From positions 62,001 through 126,000 of the forward strand of contig CAVSCJ010000007.1 of assembly GCA_963726435.1 (NCBI GenBank): a stretch of 64,000 nucleotides of DNA, given 5' to 3'. The notes under the pieces were generated by a model. It was not told the DNA's origin, ran no database searches, and saw nothing but the letters and a program-made list of their open reading frames with translations. A program made the translations under genes and the position numbers. The stretch comes from PALSA-660 sp963726435. GTDB lineage: Bacteria > Actinomycetota > Coriobacteriia > Anaerosomatales > PALSA-660. This document shows, one piece after another, positions 44,505 through 52,520 of the stretch (positions are counted from its first letter, which is position 1; every line of letters begins with the position of its first letter).

Positions 44505-45422
44505 ATGGCCGAGCTACCCCGGGTGGACAGCATATGGATGGACGGCGAACTCGTGGACTGGGACGCCGCCCACGTCCACGTGCTGACGCACGCGCTGCAC
44601 TATGGCTCGGGAGTATTCGAGGGCATCCGCTGCTATGAGACCCCTGACGGCCCGGCCGTGTTCCGCCTCACGGAGCATATGGAGCGACTCGAACGGTCGG
44701 CGAAGATGATGCGAATGCAGATGCCGTACTCCGTCGAGGAGATGGTGGAGGCCACTCTGGCGCTGATCAAGGCCAACGGCCTGCCCGCCTGCTACATCCG
44801 GCCGCTGGTCTATCGCGGCTACGGCGTCATGGGGCTCGACCCGCTGCCCGCCCCGGTCGACACGGTGATCGCGGTCTGGCCGTGGGAGAGCTACCTGGGC
44901 GAAGAGGCGCTGAGCAGCGGCGTCGACGCCGGCATCTCCTCATGGCGCCAGCGCTCCGTCAACGCCTCACCACCCCAGATCAAGTCGACGGGCAACTACA
45001 TCAACTCGAGCTTCGCCCGCATGGAGGCCAACGACCACGGCTACGCCGAGGCGATCCTTCTCAACGAAGCGGGCATGGTGTGCGAGGGCACCGGCGAGAA
45101 CATCTTCGTCGTGCGCGACGAGATCGTCGTCACGCCGCCGGTCTCCGACGGCATCCTGGAAGGGATCACGCGCGACTCGGTCATCGCGATCGCGCTCGAT
45201 CTCGGATTCGACGTCAGCGAGAGCTCTCTGACACGCGCCGACCTCTACACGGCCGACGAGGTGTTCTTCACCGGCACGGCGGCTGAGATCGTCCCGGTGC
45301 GGTCGGTGGATCACCGCGAGATCGGCAAGCCCGGCGCGATGACCATGGCCATCCAGGAGGCGTACTTCAACATCGTGCGCGGGCGCGACGCCGAGTACGA
45401 GTACTGGCTCGAGCGCGTATAG
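44505..45422 (+). CDS. ilvE: Branched-chain amino acid aminotransferase
   Basis: 305 residues. HVLTHALHYGSGVFEGIRCYETPDGPAVFRL, KSTGNYINSSFARMEANDHGYAEAILLNEAGMVCEGTGENIFVV and EVFFTGTAAEIVPVRSVDHR are the IlvE signature. It makes Val, Ile and Leu from their 2-oxoacids. The last gene of the operon, followed by a strong terminator. Confidence 0.95.
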   Translation: MAELPRVDSIWMDGELVDWDAAHVHVLTHALHYGSGVFEGIRCYETPDGPAVFRLTEHMERLERSAKMMRMQMPYSVEEMVEATLALIKANGLPACYIRPLVYRGYGVMGLDPLPAPVDTVIAVWPWESYLGEEALSSGVDAGISSWRQRSVNASPPQIKSTGNYINSSFARMEANDHGYAEAILLNEAGMVCEGTGENIFVVRDEIVVTPPVSDGILEGITRDSVIAIALDLGFDVSESSLTRADLYTADEVFFTGTAAEIVPVRSVDHREIGKPGAMTMAIQEAYFNIVRGRDAEYEYWLERV

Positions 45423-45448
45423 GGCCTTCGCCGCTCGCGGGCGAGCAC

Positions 45449-45480
45449 GCAGAAGGGCGCCCGGACGGGCGCCCTTCTGC
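45449..45480. terminator. Bidirectional terminator of ilv-leu and DUF2812
   Basis: A perfect 14-bp stem (45449-45462 with 45467-45480) with loop GGAC. It lies between convergent genes and can act in both directions. Confidence 0.8.
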
Positions 45481-45504
45481 GCGTCCGAATGCGAGCGCGG
45501 CGGG

Positions 45505-46131
45505 CTACTCGAAGACCCGCTTCTGCTCCTTGAGGGCCTTCACACGCCGCCAGACCCGAACGGACTGCACGCCCATGAGTGCGACGCCTCCCACAAGGAT
45601 CGCCAACGCCGGCAGGATGAATGGCAGGTTGCGGGCGTCGTGGCTCAGGTTCAGGAGGCTGGCCGCCGTGATCGGCGTGAGCGCCGCGGTCAACGAACTG
45701 AAGAGCGCGAGGATCCGCTCGTAGTGGGCGATGCGAGAGTCGAGGTCGGAGAAGAGCTCGAACGGCCCGTCGGACGTCCGCTTGCGGAAGTAGACCCAGT
45801 TCATGTAGGTGGACACGGTCTGGACGCGCGCATCCTCCATGAAGGCAAGGTACTCGAGGCTCGCCGGCTTCGTGGTGGCTTGGGGGAGCAGCTCGATGCG
45901 GTAGGTCCACTCCCCGGGTGTGCCCTGCTCGAAGCGGTACGTTCCCCAGCTGTACCGGAGGAGGTGGAGCCCCTTCGATGCCATCTCGTTCAGCCAGCGC
46001 TCTTCCTTCTCGTAGTCCCAGTACAGCCTGTGCTTGGTCGTGACGTTCATCCCTGGTGCCTTCCTGCTGAGCCGATCCTTCGGGTCGAGTGGTGCCCCTG
46101 GTCCAGTCTTCCGAGCGCCTATGTCACTCAT
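45505..46131 (-). CDS. DUF2812-family membrane protein
   Basis: 208 residues. RLYWDYEKEERWLNEMASKGLHLLRYSWGTYRFEQGTPGEWTYRIEL is the DUF2812 domain, followed by two transmembrane helices at about 143-163 and 171-190. Genes of this family are typically paired with a PadR regulator, as here. The start overlaps the PadR stop by four bases. Confidence 0.85.
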   Translation of the reverse strand: MSDIGARKTGPGAPLDPKDRLSRKAPGMNVTTKHRLYWDYEKEERWLNEMASKGLHLLRYSWGTYRFEQGTPGEWTYRIELLPQATTKPASLEYLAFMEDARVQTVSTYMNWVYFRKRTSDGPFELFSDLDSRIAHYERILALFSSLTAALTPITAASLLNLSHDARNLPFILPALAILVGGVALMGVQSVRVWRRVKALKEQKRVFE

Positions 46132-46454
46132 GGCCGCCCCTCCTCAACGACGCGCCTCCCGTTGCGGAGAAGCTCATCCAGCCGTCGGATCTCGGTCCCG
46201 ACCGCGGCGCGGCCGGCGTCGGTGATCACGTACTGCTTCTTGCGGTCGCCTTCGTCACCCGCGACCGGGCGGATCCACCCCTTCTCGGTGAGCGTCGTGA
46301 GCGCGCCGTAGAGCGTGCCCGCGCCGAGGTTGATGCGTCCGGCACTGATGTCGTGCACGTACTGCATGACTCCGTAGCCGTGCAGGGGGGCGCTGAGGGC
46401 CAGCAGGATGTAATAGACCGTCTCGGTCAGGGGACCCTGCGTGTCGATCGTCAT
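46128..46454 (-). CDS. PadR-family transcriptional regulator
   Basis: 108 residues. LTETVYYILLALSAPLHGYGVMQYVHD, LGAGTLYGALTTLTEKGWIRPV and RKKQYVITDAGRAAVGTEIRRLDEL are the PadR winged-helix pattern. It probably represses its own operon through the palindromes upstream. Confidence 0.93.
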   Translation of the reverse strand: MTIDTQGPLTETVYYILLALSAPLHGYGVMQYVHDISAGRINLGAGTLYGALTTLTEKGWIRPVAGDEGDRKKQYVITDAGRAAVGTEIRRLDELLRNGRRVVEEGRP

Positions 46455-46482
46455 GTGCGCTCTCCCGTCTGACGTCTGCTAC

Positions 46483-46539
46483 GTATCGTCGGCCGATACA
46501 TCGCCTAACGGTATATCGCACGACGATATAGTCTGTCAA
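46483..46539 (-). promoter_or_regulatory. PadR operator and promoter
   Basis: Two dyads share the form TATCG-N5-CGATA: GTATCG-N5-CGATAC (46483-46499) and TATATCG-N5-CGATATA (46512-46530), with centres 30 bases apart. On the minus strand a TTGACA (46539-46534) stands about 17 bases before ATATAC, so the operators overlap the promoter of padR. Confidence 0.75.
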
Positions 46540-46691
46540 GGATGCGCCGCCGATATCGCGTCCGCACATGCTTGCCGGGATGGCGGGACAGACCGCGAAG
46601 GGAGCATCAGGTTGGTGTGGCACGTGCTGCTGCGGCTTCCAGCCCGCGCATGTCGCGCCGGCCGACCTGAAGCCGCGCGGTTCGGAGTCCC

Positions 46692-47204
46692 ATGAAGCCC
46701 ACTCTCCCTCACTCTGGCAGGCGTCCTGAGAAGGCCGCCACTCACGGGCCGCGGGTGAGACATCGCGCCTTGTGGGCAACCGGCATCGCTGTCGGAGTGC
46801 TCCTCGCGGCTGCGGCCGGGTCCTACCTCTTCGCATCCGCGCAGTACCGGGCGAGCGGCGACGGACGTGCGCCTCTGGCGTCCAGACTGGCGGCCGCGGA
46901 GGCCGCGCGATCGTTCTGGCCCTTCAGCGCCTCCTATCGCGCACGCGTGGCCACGCTCCGCGGCCTGAGCCTGCTCGAGGAGGGCGACATACTGGGTGCG
47001 TATGACATCGTCCACGCGGAGTACGTCCGCGAGGTCATCGCCCAGCGTTACGATCCTCGGCTCGTGGCTGTCCATGCTCGCGTGTACCAGATGTACCTGG
47101 AGGCGAGTTCCCGGACCGCCCACGTGATGCATGGCAAAGAGCAGCCCAACGGGACCATCCTGCCCCAGGACGTGCAGCACTTCCCCCGGCCGCCGCAGAG
47201 GTAG
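46692..47204 (+). CDS. Membrane-anchored hypothetical protein
   Basis: 170 residues. A basic N-terminus is followed by one helix (LWATGIAVGVLLAAAAGSYLFAS) and a soluble extracellular or periplasmic domain with AAEAARSFWPFSASYRARVATLRGL and EGDILGAYDIVHAEYVREV, a helical-repeat-like arrangement. No family is recognised. It precedes cimA. Confidence 0.65.
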   Translation: MKPTLPHSGRRPEKAATHGPRVRHRALWATGIAVGVLLAAAAGSYLFASAQYRASGDGRAPLASRLAAAEAARSFWPFSASYRARVATLRGLSLLEEGDILGAYDIVHAEYVREVIAQRYDPRLVAVHARVYQMYLEASSRTAHVMHGKEQPNGTILPQDVQHFPRPPQR

Positions 47205-47307
47205 CGCGGCGCCGCGAACGCCCCGCCGCTGACTCTCCGTTCACGCGCTATCATGTCGGCACGCGTTCCGACGCCGTTCCGGCGTCGACGGATCCGGGAG
47301 CCTGCTC

Positions 47308-48864
47308 ATGATCACCCTGTACGACACCACACTGCGCGACGGTACCCAGCGCGAGGGCATGTCCCTCTCGGTGGAGGACAAGCTGCGCATAGTGCGGAGG
47401 CTCGACGACCTGGGCGTGCACTACGTCGAGGGCGGGTACCCCCGCTCCAACCCGAAGGACGCCGAGTTCTTCGAGCGTGTGCGCACACTCGACCTCAAGA
47501 CAGCCGTCGTCTCGGCGTTCGGGTCCACGCGCCGCAAGGACGTCGCCGCTGCAGATGACGAGGGCCTCAACGCGCTGCTGGAGAGCGGCTGCGACGCGCT
47601 GTGCATCGTCGGCAAGGCGTGGGACCTGCACGTGATCGAGGCGCTGGGCGCCACGCCGGAGCAGAACCTCGAGATGGTGGCCGAGAGCGTGGCGTACCTG
47701 AAGGCGGCCGGTCGCACGGTGTTCCTCGACGCCGAGCACTTCTTCGACGGCTATGCGGCAAATCCCGAGTACGCGCTTGCCGTCTGCCGCGCAGCGGCGG
47801 GGGCCGGTGCGGACGCGGTCGTGCTCTGCGACACGAACGGGGGCACGTTGCCGCAGGACGTCGCACGCGTGGTGAGCGAGATCGCGCCGCTGGTGGACGC
47901 GCCGCTCGGGATCCACACCCACAACGACGCCGGGTGCGCGGTGGCCAATGCCCTTCTGGCCGTGGAGGCCGGCTGCACGCAGGTGCAGGGGACCATCAAC
48001 GGCTACGGTGAGCGGGCGGGCAACGCCGACCTCACCGCCATCATCCCGGCCCTCGTTCTGAAGATGGGCCTGGAGTGCGTGACGCGTGACCAGCTCCACC
48101 TGTTGACCGAGGTCAGCCACTTCGTCGCGGAGACGGCCAACCTGTCACCCTACCCGCACCAGCCGTACGTCGGCACGAGCGCGTTCGCGCACAAGGGCGG
48201 CCTGCACGCGAGCGCCAACGACCGGCTCGCTGGCGCCTACGAGCACATCGACCCTGCCGCCGTGGGCAACCTCGCCCGGGTCGTGGTGAGCGAGCTGGCA
48301 GGCCGGGCGTCGCTGTCGATGAAGGCCAAGGAGCTAGGGATCGACCTGTCCGCAGACCCCGCGGTGATCGGCGACATCCTGGAGACCGTGAAGGATCTGG
48401 AGCACCACGGCTACACCTTCGAGGCTGCCGACGCCTCCCTCGAGATACTCATGCGCAAGAGGACCGGCACCTACGCGCCGCTGTTCACGCTCGAGTCGTT
48501 CCGCTGCCTGATGGAGAAGCGCGAGGACGGCCGCGTGATGACGGAAGCGACGATCAAGCTCTTTGTCGAAGGCGAGCGGTTCGTGGCGACGGGGGAGGGC
48601 AACGGCCCAGTCAACGCATTGGACCGCGCGCTGAGGCTCGCCATCGGCCGCTTCTACCCCGCGCTCGAGAAGATCGAGCTCACTGACTTCAAGGTGCGCG
48701 TCCTGGACGAGAAGAAGGGCACGGGCGCGGTCACCCGCGTGCTGATCGTCTCGGATGACGGCATCGAGTCGTGGGGGACGGTCGGCGTCAGCGAGAACAT
48801 CATCGAGGCCTCTTGGGAGGCGCTCGTGGACTCGATCCAGTACGGACTCACCCGCGAGCGCTAG
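47308..48864 (+). CDS. cimA: Citramalate synthase
   Basis: 518 residues. ITLYDTTLRDGTQREGMSLSVEDKLRIVRRLDDLGVHYVEGGYPRSNPKD, the GIHTHNDAGCAVANALLAVEAGCTQVQGTINGYGERAGNAD block and a C-terminal regulatory domain distinguish it from leuA. It condenses pyruvate and acetyl-CoA for the threonine-independent isoleucine route, which feeds LeuCDB. GGGAGCCTGCTC precedes the ATG. Confidence 0.93.
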   Translation: MITLYDTTLRDGTQREGMSLSVEDKLRIVRRLDDLGVHYVEGGYPRSNPKDAEFFERVRTLDLKTAVVSAFGSTRRKDVAAADDEGLNALLESGCDALCIVGKAWDLHVIEALGATPEQNLEMVAESVAYLKAAGRTVFLDAEHFFDGYAANPEYALAVCRAAAGAGADAVVLCDTNGGTLPQDVARVVSEIAPLVDAPLGIHTHNDAGCAVANALLAVEAGCTQVQGTINGYGERAGNADLTAIIPALVLKMGLECVTRDQLHLLTEVSHFVAETANLSPYPHQPYVGTSAFAHKGGLHASANDRLAGAYEHIDPAAVGNLARVVVSELAGRASLSMKAKELGIDLSADPAVIGDILETVKDLEHHGYTFEAADASLEILMRKRTGTYAPLFTLESFRCLMEKREDGRVMTEATIKLFVEGERFVATGEGNGPVNALDRALRLAIGRFYPALEKIELTDFKVRVLDEKKGTGAVTRVLIVSDDGIESWGTVGVSENIIEASWEALVDSIQYGLTRER

Positions 48865-48883
48865 GGGGCGGGCGCGACACATC

Positions 48884-48923
48884 GAAGAAGGGTCCCGGGG
48901 CGAAAGCTCCGGGACCCTTCTTC
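48884..48923 (+). terminator. Terminator after cimA
   Basis: A 15-bp stem (48884-48898 with 48909-48923) with a GGCGAAAGCT loop, followed by TCATCGG. It lies 19 bases after the cimA stop. Confidence 0.8.
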
Positions 48924-49027
48924 ATCGGCCCTCCCCTCCGCGCCTCCCGCTTTGCAGGGGAGCACCGCCCTGTAGTCGAACACCACCTGGGAGAGCGCAA
49001 GGCGGTCGTCGACAAGGAGCGGTGCGC

Positions 49028-49780
49028 ATGCGGGTGGTACGTGTGTTCAGCGGCGAAGATGTCCGATACGGGCTGGCGGACGCCTCCAGCATCACGCTCA
49101 TCTCGGATGAGCCGTTCTCCGCGTGGGAGACCGACGATGTGATCTCGATGACCGGCGCGCGTCTGATGCCGCCCGCGATGCCGACGAAGATCGTGTGCGC
49201 CGGTGTCAACTACAAGCAGCACGCCCGCGAGATGGGGCACGATCTGCCGACCGAGCCGCTCTTCTTCCTCAAGCCCCCAACGGCCATGAACGCTCCCGGC
49301 GGGGAGATCCACCTCCCCCCCGGCGCGGGGCGGGTCGACTTCGAGGGCGAGTTGGCGGTCGTCATCGGGCGCCGCGCCCACCACGTCAGCGTCGCCGATG
49401 CCTCATCTCATATCCTCGGCTACACGTGCGCCAACGACGTGACCGCGCGCGAGCTCCAAGCGCGTGACGGGCAGTGGACCCGCGCGAAGGGCTTCGACGG
49501 CTTCTGTCCGCTCGGCCCGTGGGTCGAGACCGACCTCGATCCGAAGGATCTGCTCCTCGAGACGCTCGTCAACGGCCAGATCCGCCAGTCTGCCCGCACG
49601 AGCGACATGATCTTCGACGTGCCTACGCTTGTGAGCTTCATCAGCCACGTGATGACGCTGCTGCCCGGTGACACGGTGTTGACGGGCACGCCGTCGGGGA
49701 TCGGCGAACTGCACGCGGGGGACACCGTCGAGGTGCGGATCGAAGGGATCGGCACCCTCAGCAACCGCGTCGTCGAGTAG
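49028..49780 (+). CDS. Fumarylacetoacetate-hydrolase-family protein
   Basis: 250 residues. KIVCAGVNYKQHAREMG, FFLKPPTAMNAPGGEIHLPPGAGRVDFEGELAVVIG with the Glu metal ligands, and YTCANDVTARELQARDGQWTRAKGFDGFCPLGPWV are the FAH catalytic core. It may act as an oxaloacetate decarboxylase/tautomerase or an acylpyruvase. The substrate is unknown. AAGGAG precedes the ATG. Confidence 0.85.
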   Translation: MRVVRVFSGEDVRYGLADASSITLISDEPFSAWETDDVISMTGARLMPPAMPTKIVCAGVNYKQHAREMGHDLPTEPLFFLKPPTAMNAPGGEIHLPPGAGRVDFEGELAVVIGRRAHHVSVADASSHILGYTCANDVTARELQARDGQWTRAKGFDGFCPLGPWVETDLDPKDLLLETLVNGQIRQSARTSDMIFDVPTLVSFISHVMTLLPGDTVLTGTPSGIGELHAGDTVEVRIEGIGTLSNRVVE

Positions 49781-49786
49781 GCCCGA

Positions 49787-51199
49787 TCAGCCTGTGTCTG
49801 CCCGGTCCGATCCCGGCTCGGCCGGCGTCAGGAGCGACGGCCTCGCCACGAGCAGCAGGGCCCACGCGAGTAGCACCACCGCGCCGCCGGCGATCGCCCA
49901 CGACGTCCCGATCGCCTGCGCGAGCGGCCCGAACGCGGCCGCCGACAGCGGCATGATGCCGAGGAAGCACATGATGTAGACCGACATCACGCGCCCTCGC
50001 AGATGGTGAGGCACGCTCGCTTGCACGGACGTGTTCGCAAGCGAGTTCGTCGTCAGCACAGCCGCGCCCGCGAGTGATGACAGGAGCAGCGACAGCCAAA
50101 GCCAGGGTGTGAAGGCGAAGACGACCAGCACGACCGCTGTGGCGAGGATCGTCCAGCGCATGAGGAGCTCACGGCGCACCCCTCGCGGGAGACTGGCGAC
50201 CGTCAGGGCGCCGATCAGCGCTCCGAACCCGTTGGCGGTCAGCAGCATGTAGTTGACCGGCGTGTACGCCGCGGCGCCGTGGAAGCCCAGCACCTTGTCG
50301 GCGACCGCTGGCATCAGGAACACGTACGGCATTCCCACGAGCGTCATGATGAGGGTGCTCAGGATCACGATCCCGACCATGCGGTGCGTCGCGGCGTAGC
50401 TCACGCCCCGGGTCAGAGACCCCCATACTCCGAGACCGTCCTCGCCGGCGTGAGCCTCCGTTTCGTGCGGCCGCACGCGCACTGCGAGCAGTGCGCCGAT
50501 CACGAACAGGAAGCTGACAGCGTTGACCCAGAAGACGTCTGCGATCCCCGCCACGGGCCCGGCGACAAGGATCACTCCGAATGCGGCGACCGGCCCCAGC
50601 ATGCGCGCCGACTGGAACTGCGCCGAGTTCAGCGCGATGGCGTTCAGAAGCGCGGGTCGCGGCACGAGGTCGGGCAGGATGGCCTGCCACGCGGGGAACG
50701 AGAGCGCGGTGACCACCCCCGCGATCAAACCGAGGAAGCTGACCCACGCGAGGGATGCGATCGGCGTGCTCGCGTCGAGGTGCCCGGTCACGTACAGGGC
50801 TCCGAATGCGATCGCCTGGAACATGAGCACTATCTGGGCCCCGATGATCAACTTGCGTTTGTCGACTCGGTCCGCGAGGACTCCGCCGGGCAGGGCGAGA
50901 AACAGCGCCGGTATCTGCGAGAGGAAGGTCACCAGGCCGAGGTCGGCTTCCGATTTGCGGAAGCCGTACGCGATGATCCCGATCACCGCTGTCTGCATCC
51001 AAGTGCCCACGTTGGACAGGAGCGCGCCGCTCCAGAACAAGAGATACGCCCTGTGCCGGAACGACTCGAAGGTGCCCCCGTGGCGGACGATCTCCTCAGT
51101 CGGGCTGCCGGCGTCCGATTCGGCCTCGACCACGCAGGGAACGCCGTTGTCGTCCGTGCACTCAAGGATCTCGTTGTCGTCGCCGGACCGGTCGGGCAT
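49787..51199 (-). CDS. MFS transporter
   Basis: 470 residues with about twelve helices. FWSGALLSNVGTWMQTAVIGIIAYGF and LALPGGVLADRVDKRKLIIGAQIVLMF contain the MFS motif A (G-x-x-x-D-R). The family resembles the MFS_3/enterobactin-exporter type. The acidic cytoplasmic N-terminus (DDNEILECTDDNG) is unusual but has no clear role. Confidence 0.85.
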   Translation of the reverse strand: MPDRSGDDNEILECTDDNGVPCVVEAESDAGSPTEEIVRHGGTFESFRHRAYLLFWSGALLSNVGTWMQTAVIGIIAYGFRKSEADLGLVTFLSQIPALFLALPGGVLADRVDKRKLIIGAQIVLMFQAIAFGALYVTGHLDASTPIASLAWVSFLGLIAGVVTALSFPAWQAILPDLVPRPALLNAIALNSAQFQSARMLGPVAAFGVILVAGPVAGIADVFWVNAVSFLFVIGALLAVRVRPHETEAHAGEDGLGVWGSLTRGVSYAATHRMVGIVILSTLIMTLVGMPYVFLMPAVADKVLGFHGAAAYTPVNYMLLTANGFGALIGALTVASLPRGVRRELLMRWTILATAVVLVVFAFTPWLWLSLLLSSLAGAAVLTTNSLANTSVQASVPHHLRGRVMSVYIMCFLGIMPLSAAAFGPLAQAIGTSWAIAGGAVVLLAWALLLVARPSLLTPAEPGSDRADTG

Positions 51200-51410
51200 C
51201 TTCTGTGGCTCCAGTATCTGGACGCGGAGACGCGGGGGAATCGCATTCTAACCGACGATACCCGAGGGACAGCCTGCCTCACCCGCCATTCATCGGGTCG
51301 CCGGGCACGGTGTCTGACTCTGGTCGTGTACCTCCGGGCCACGGGAACATACACTTGACCGCCCGGACTCGGACCCGGGGACCCGGCGCGCGACCTGGAG
51401 GTATCCGCGC

Positions 51411-52064
51411 ATGGCCGCTGTGTCGAATGGCATGGAGTCACCCGCAGCGGAGCCGGTCATCGCAGACACCGGTCCGTCGTTCCTCAGAACCTACGCGCTC
51501 ACCTATGCGATCGGCGCGGCCTGGCTCGCCGCCGAATTCGTGGTGCTCGGGACTCAGCCCAAGTACGGCTTCGGAACCGTCTACGTCGCGGCTCTCTCAA
51601 TGCCGCCGGTTCTCACAGCCATATGTCTGCTTCTCGTGGACCGCTTCGGCTCGATGCGCACATTCGCATGGCGGGTCCTCGCGCTCTCGATCGTCGCGAC
51701 AACGGTGAGCGTGATCTCCACTGTCGCGCTCACGCCGGTCCTGATCCTGATGTTCCGCGGGGGTGTCGGCCGCAGCCTGTCGGCGACATCCATACTCTCT
51801 GCCGTCTCGCTGGTTGTGGTCGCATCGCCGCTGGTCATCGAACTTGTTGTCTCTTCGCGTTCGAAGCGGTGGCTCCATGCCACGATACTCGTGGCAGGGC
51901 TGGCTGTCGTCGGGGTCGCGCTGTCCATCGCTCTCGCGCCGACGGGCTCTCTGGCGGCCGCGATGCGGCTCGACCAAGGCGAGATACTCATGATCACCTC
52001 GTCGTGGTGGCTGCCCGTCTACGCCCTCGCGGCTGCGTACGCACGTCGTCTGGGAATGGCGTAG
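51411..52064 (+). CDS. Integral membrane protein
   Basis: 217 residues. Hydrophobic helices lie at about 25-45, 51-70, 84-108, 123-142, 152-170 and 186-204. The first 20 residues are soluble. No conserved motif is visible. It is divergent from the MFS gene. Confidence 0.65.
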   Translation: MAAVSNGMESPAAEPVIADTGPSFLRTYALTYAIGAAWLAAEFVVLGTQPKYGFGTVYVAALSMPPVLTAICLLLVDRFGSMRTFAWRVLALSIVATTVSVISTVALTPVLILMFRGGVGRSLSATSILSAVSLVVVASPLVIELVVSSRSKRWLHATILVAGLAVVGVALSIALAPTGSLAAAMRLDQGEILMITSSWWLPVYALAAAYARRLGMA

Positions 52065-52217
52065 CGACGCCGCCGACCGCTCGTCGGCAGGCCCTTCCCG
52101 GCCGTCGCGCGACCCTGCGGAGGCCGTCCGCGGCGCGCGTCCGTGTCCCTTGCGGGTGCTACCATCGCATGGGCATATCAGGTGCATTTCCGACCCGGGA
52201 CCGGTGAGCCGAAACCC

Positions 52218-52511
52218 ATGTCAATGGACCGCCTTCGCACATCAGACGTCGACCGTCTTGCCGCCGCATTCGCTGCGCTCGGCGACCCCGAGGAGGCCTA
52301 CGCCTTCCTTCAGGATGTGGCCACGGTCCGCGAGATCCAGGAGATGGCACAGCGTCTCGAGGTGGCGCGCATGCTCTCGGCCGGCGAGCACTACGACCGG
52401 ATCCGGGAGGCGACGGGCGCTTCCTCGACGACGATCAGCAGGGTCAGCAGGTGTCTCAACTACGGTTCCGACGGCTACAAGACGGTGCTCGAGCGCCTCC
52501 GGGAGGCGTGA
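52218..52511 (+). CDS. TrpR-superfamily YerC-type regulator
   Basis: 97 residues. LAAAFAALGDPEEAYAFLQDVATVREIQEMAQRLEVARMLSAGEHYDRIREATGASSTTISRVSRCLNYG is the YerC/YecD TrpR-fold with its helix-turn-helix. Proteins of this group have been proposed as histidine regulators in Gram-positive bacteria. The his operon with a palindromic upstream site follows dnaE, which is consistent. The ATG at 52218 or 52224 is likely the start. Confidence 0.8.
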   Translation: MSMDRLRTSDVDRLAAAFAALGDPEEAYAFLQDVATVREIQEMAQRLEVARMLSAGEHYDRIREATGASSTTISRVSRCLNYGSDGYKTVLERLREA

Positions 52512-52520
52512 CCCAGCCCA

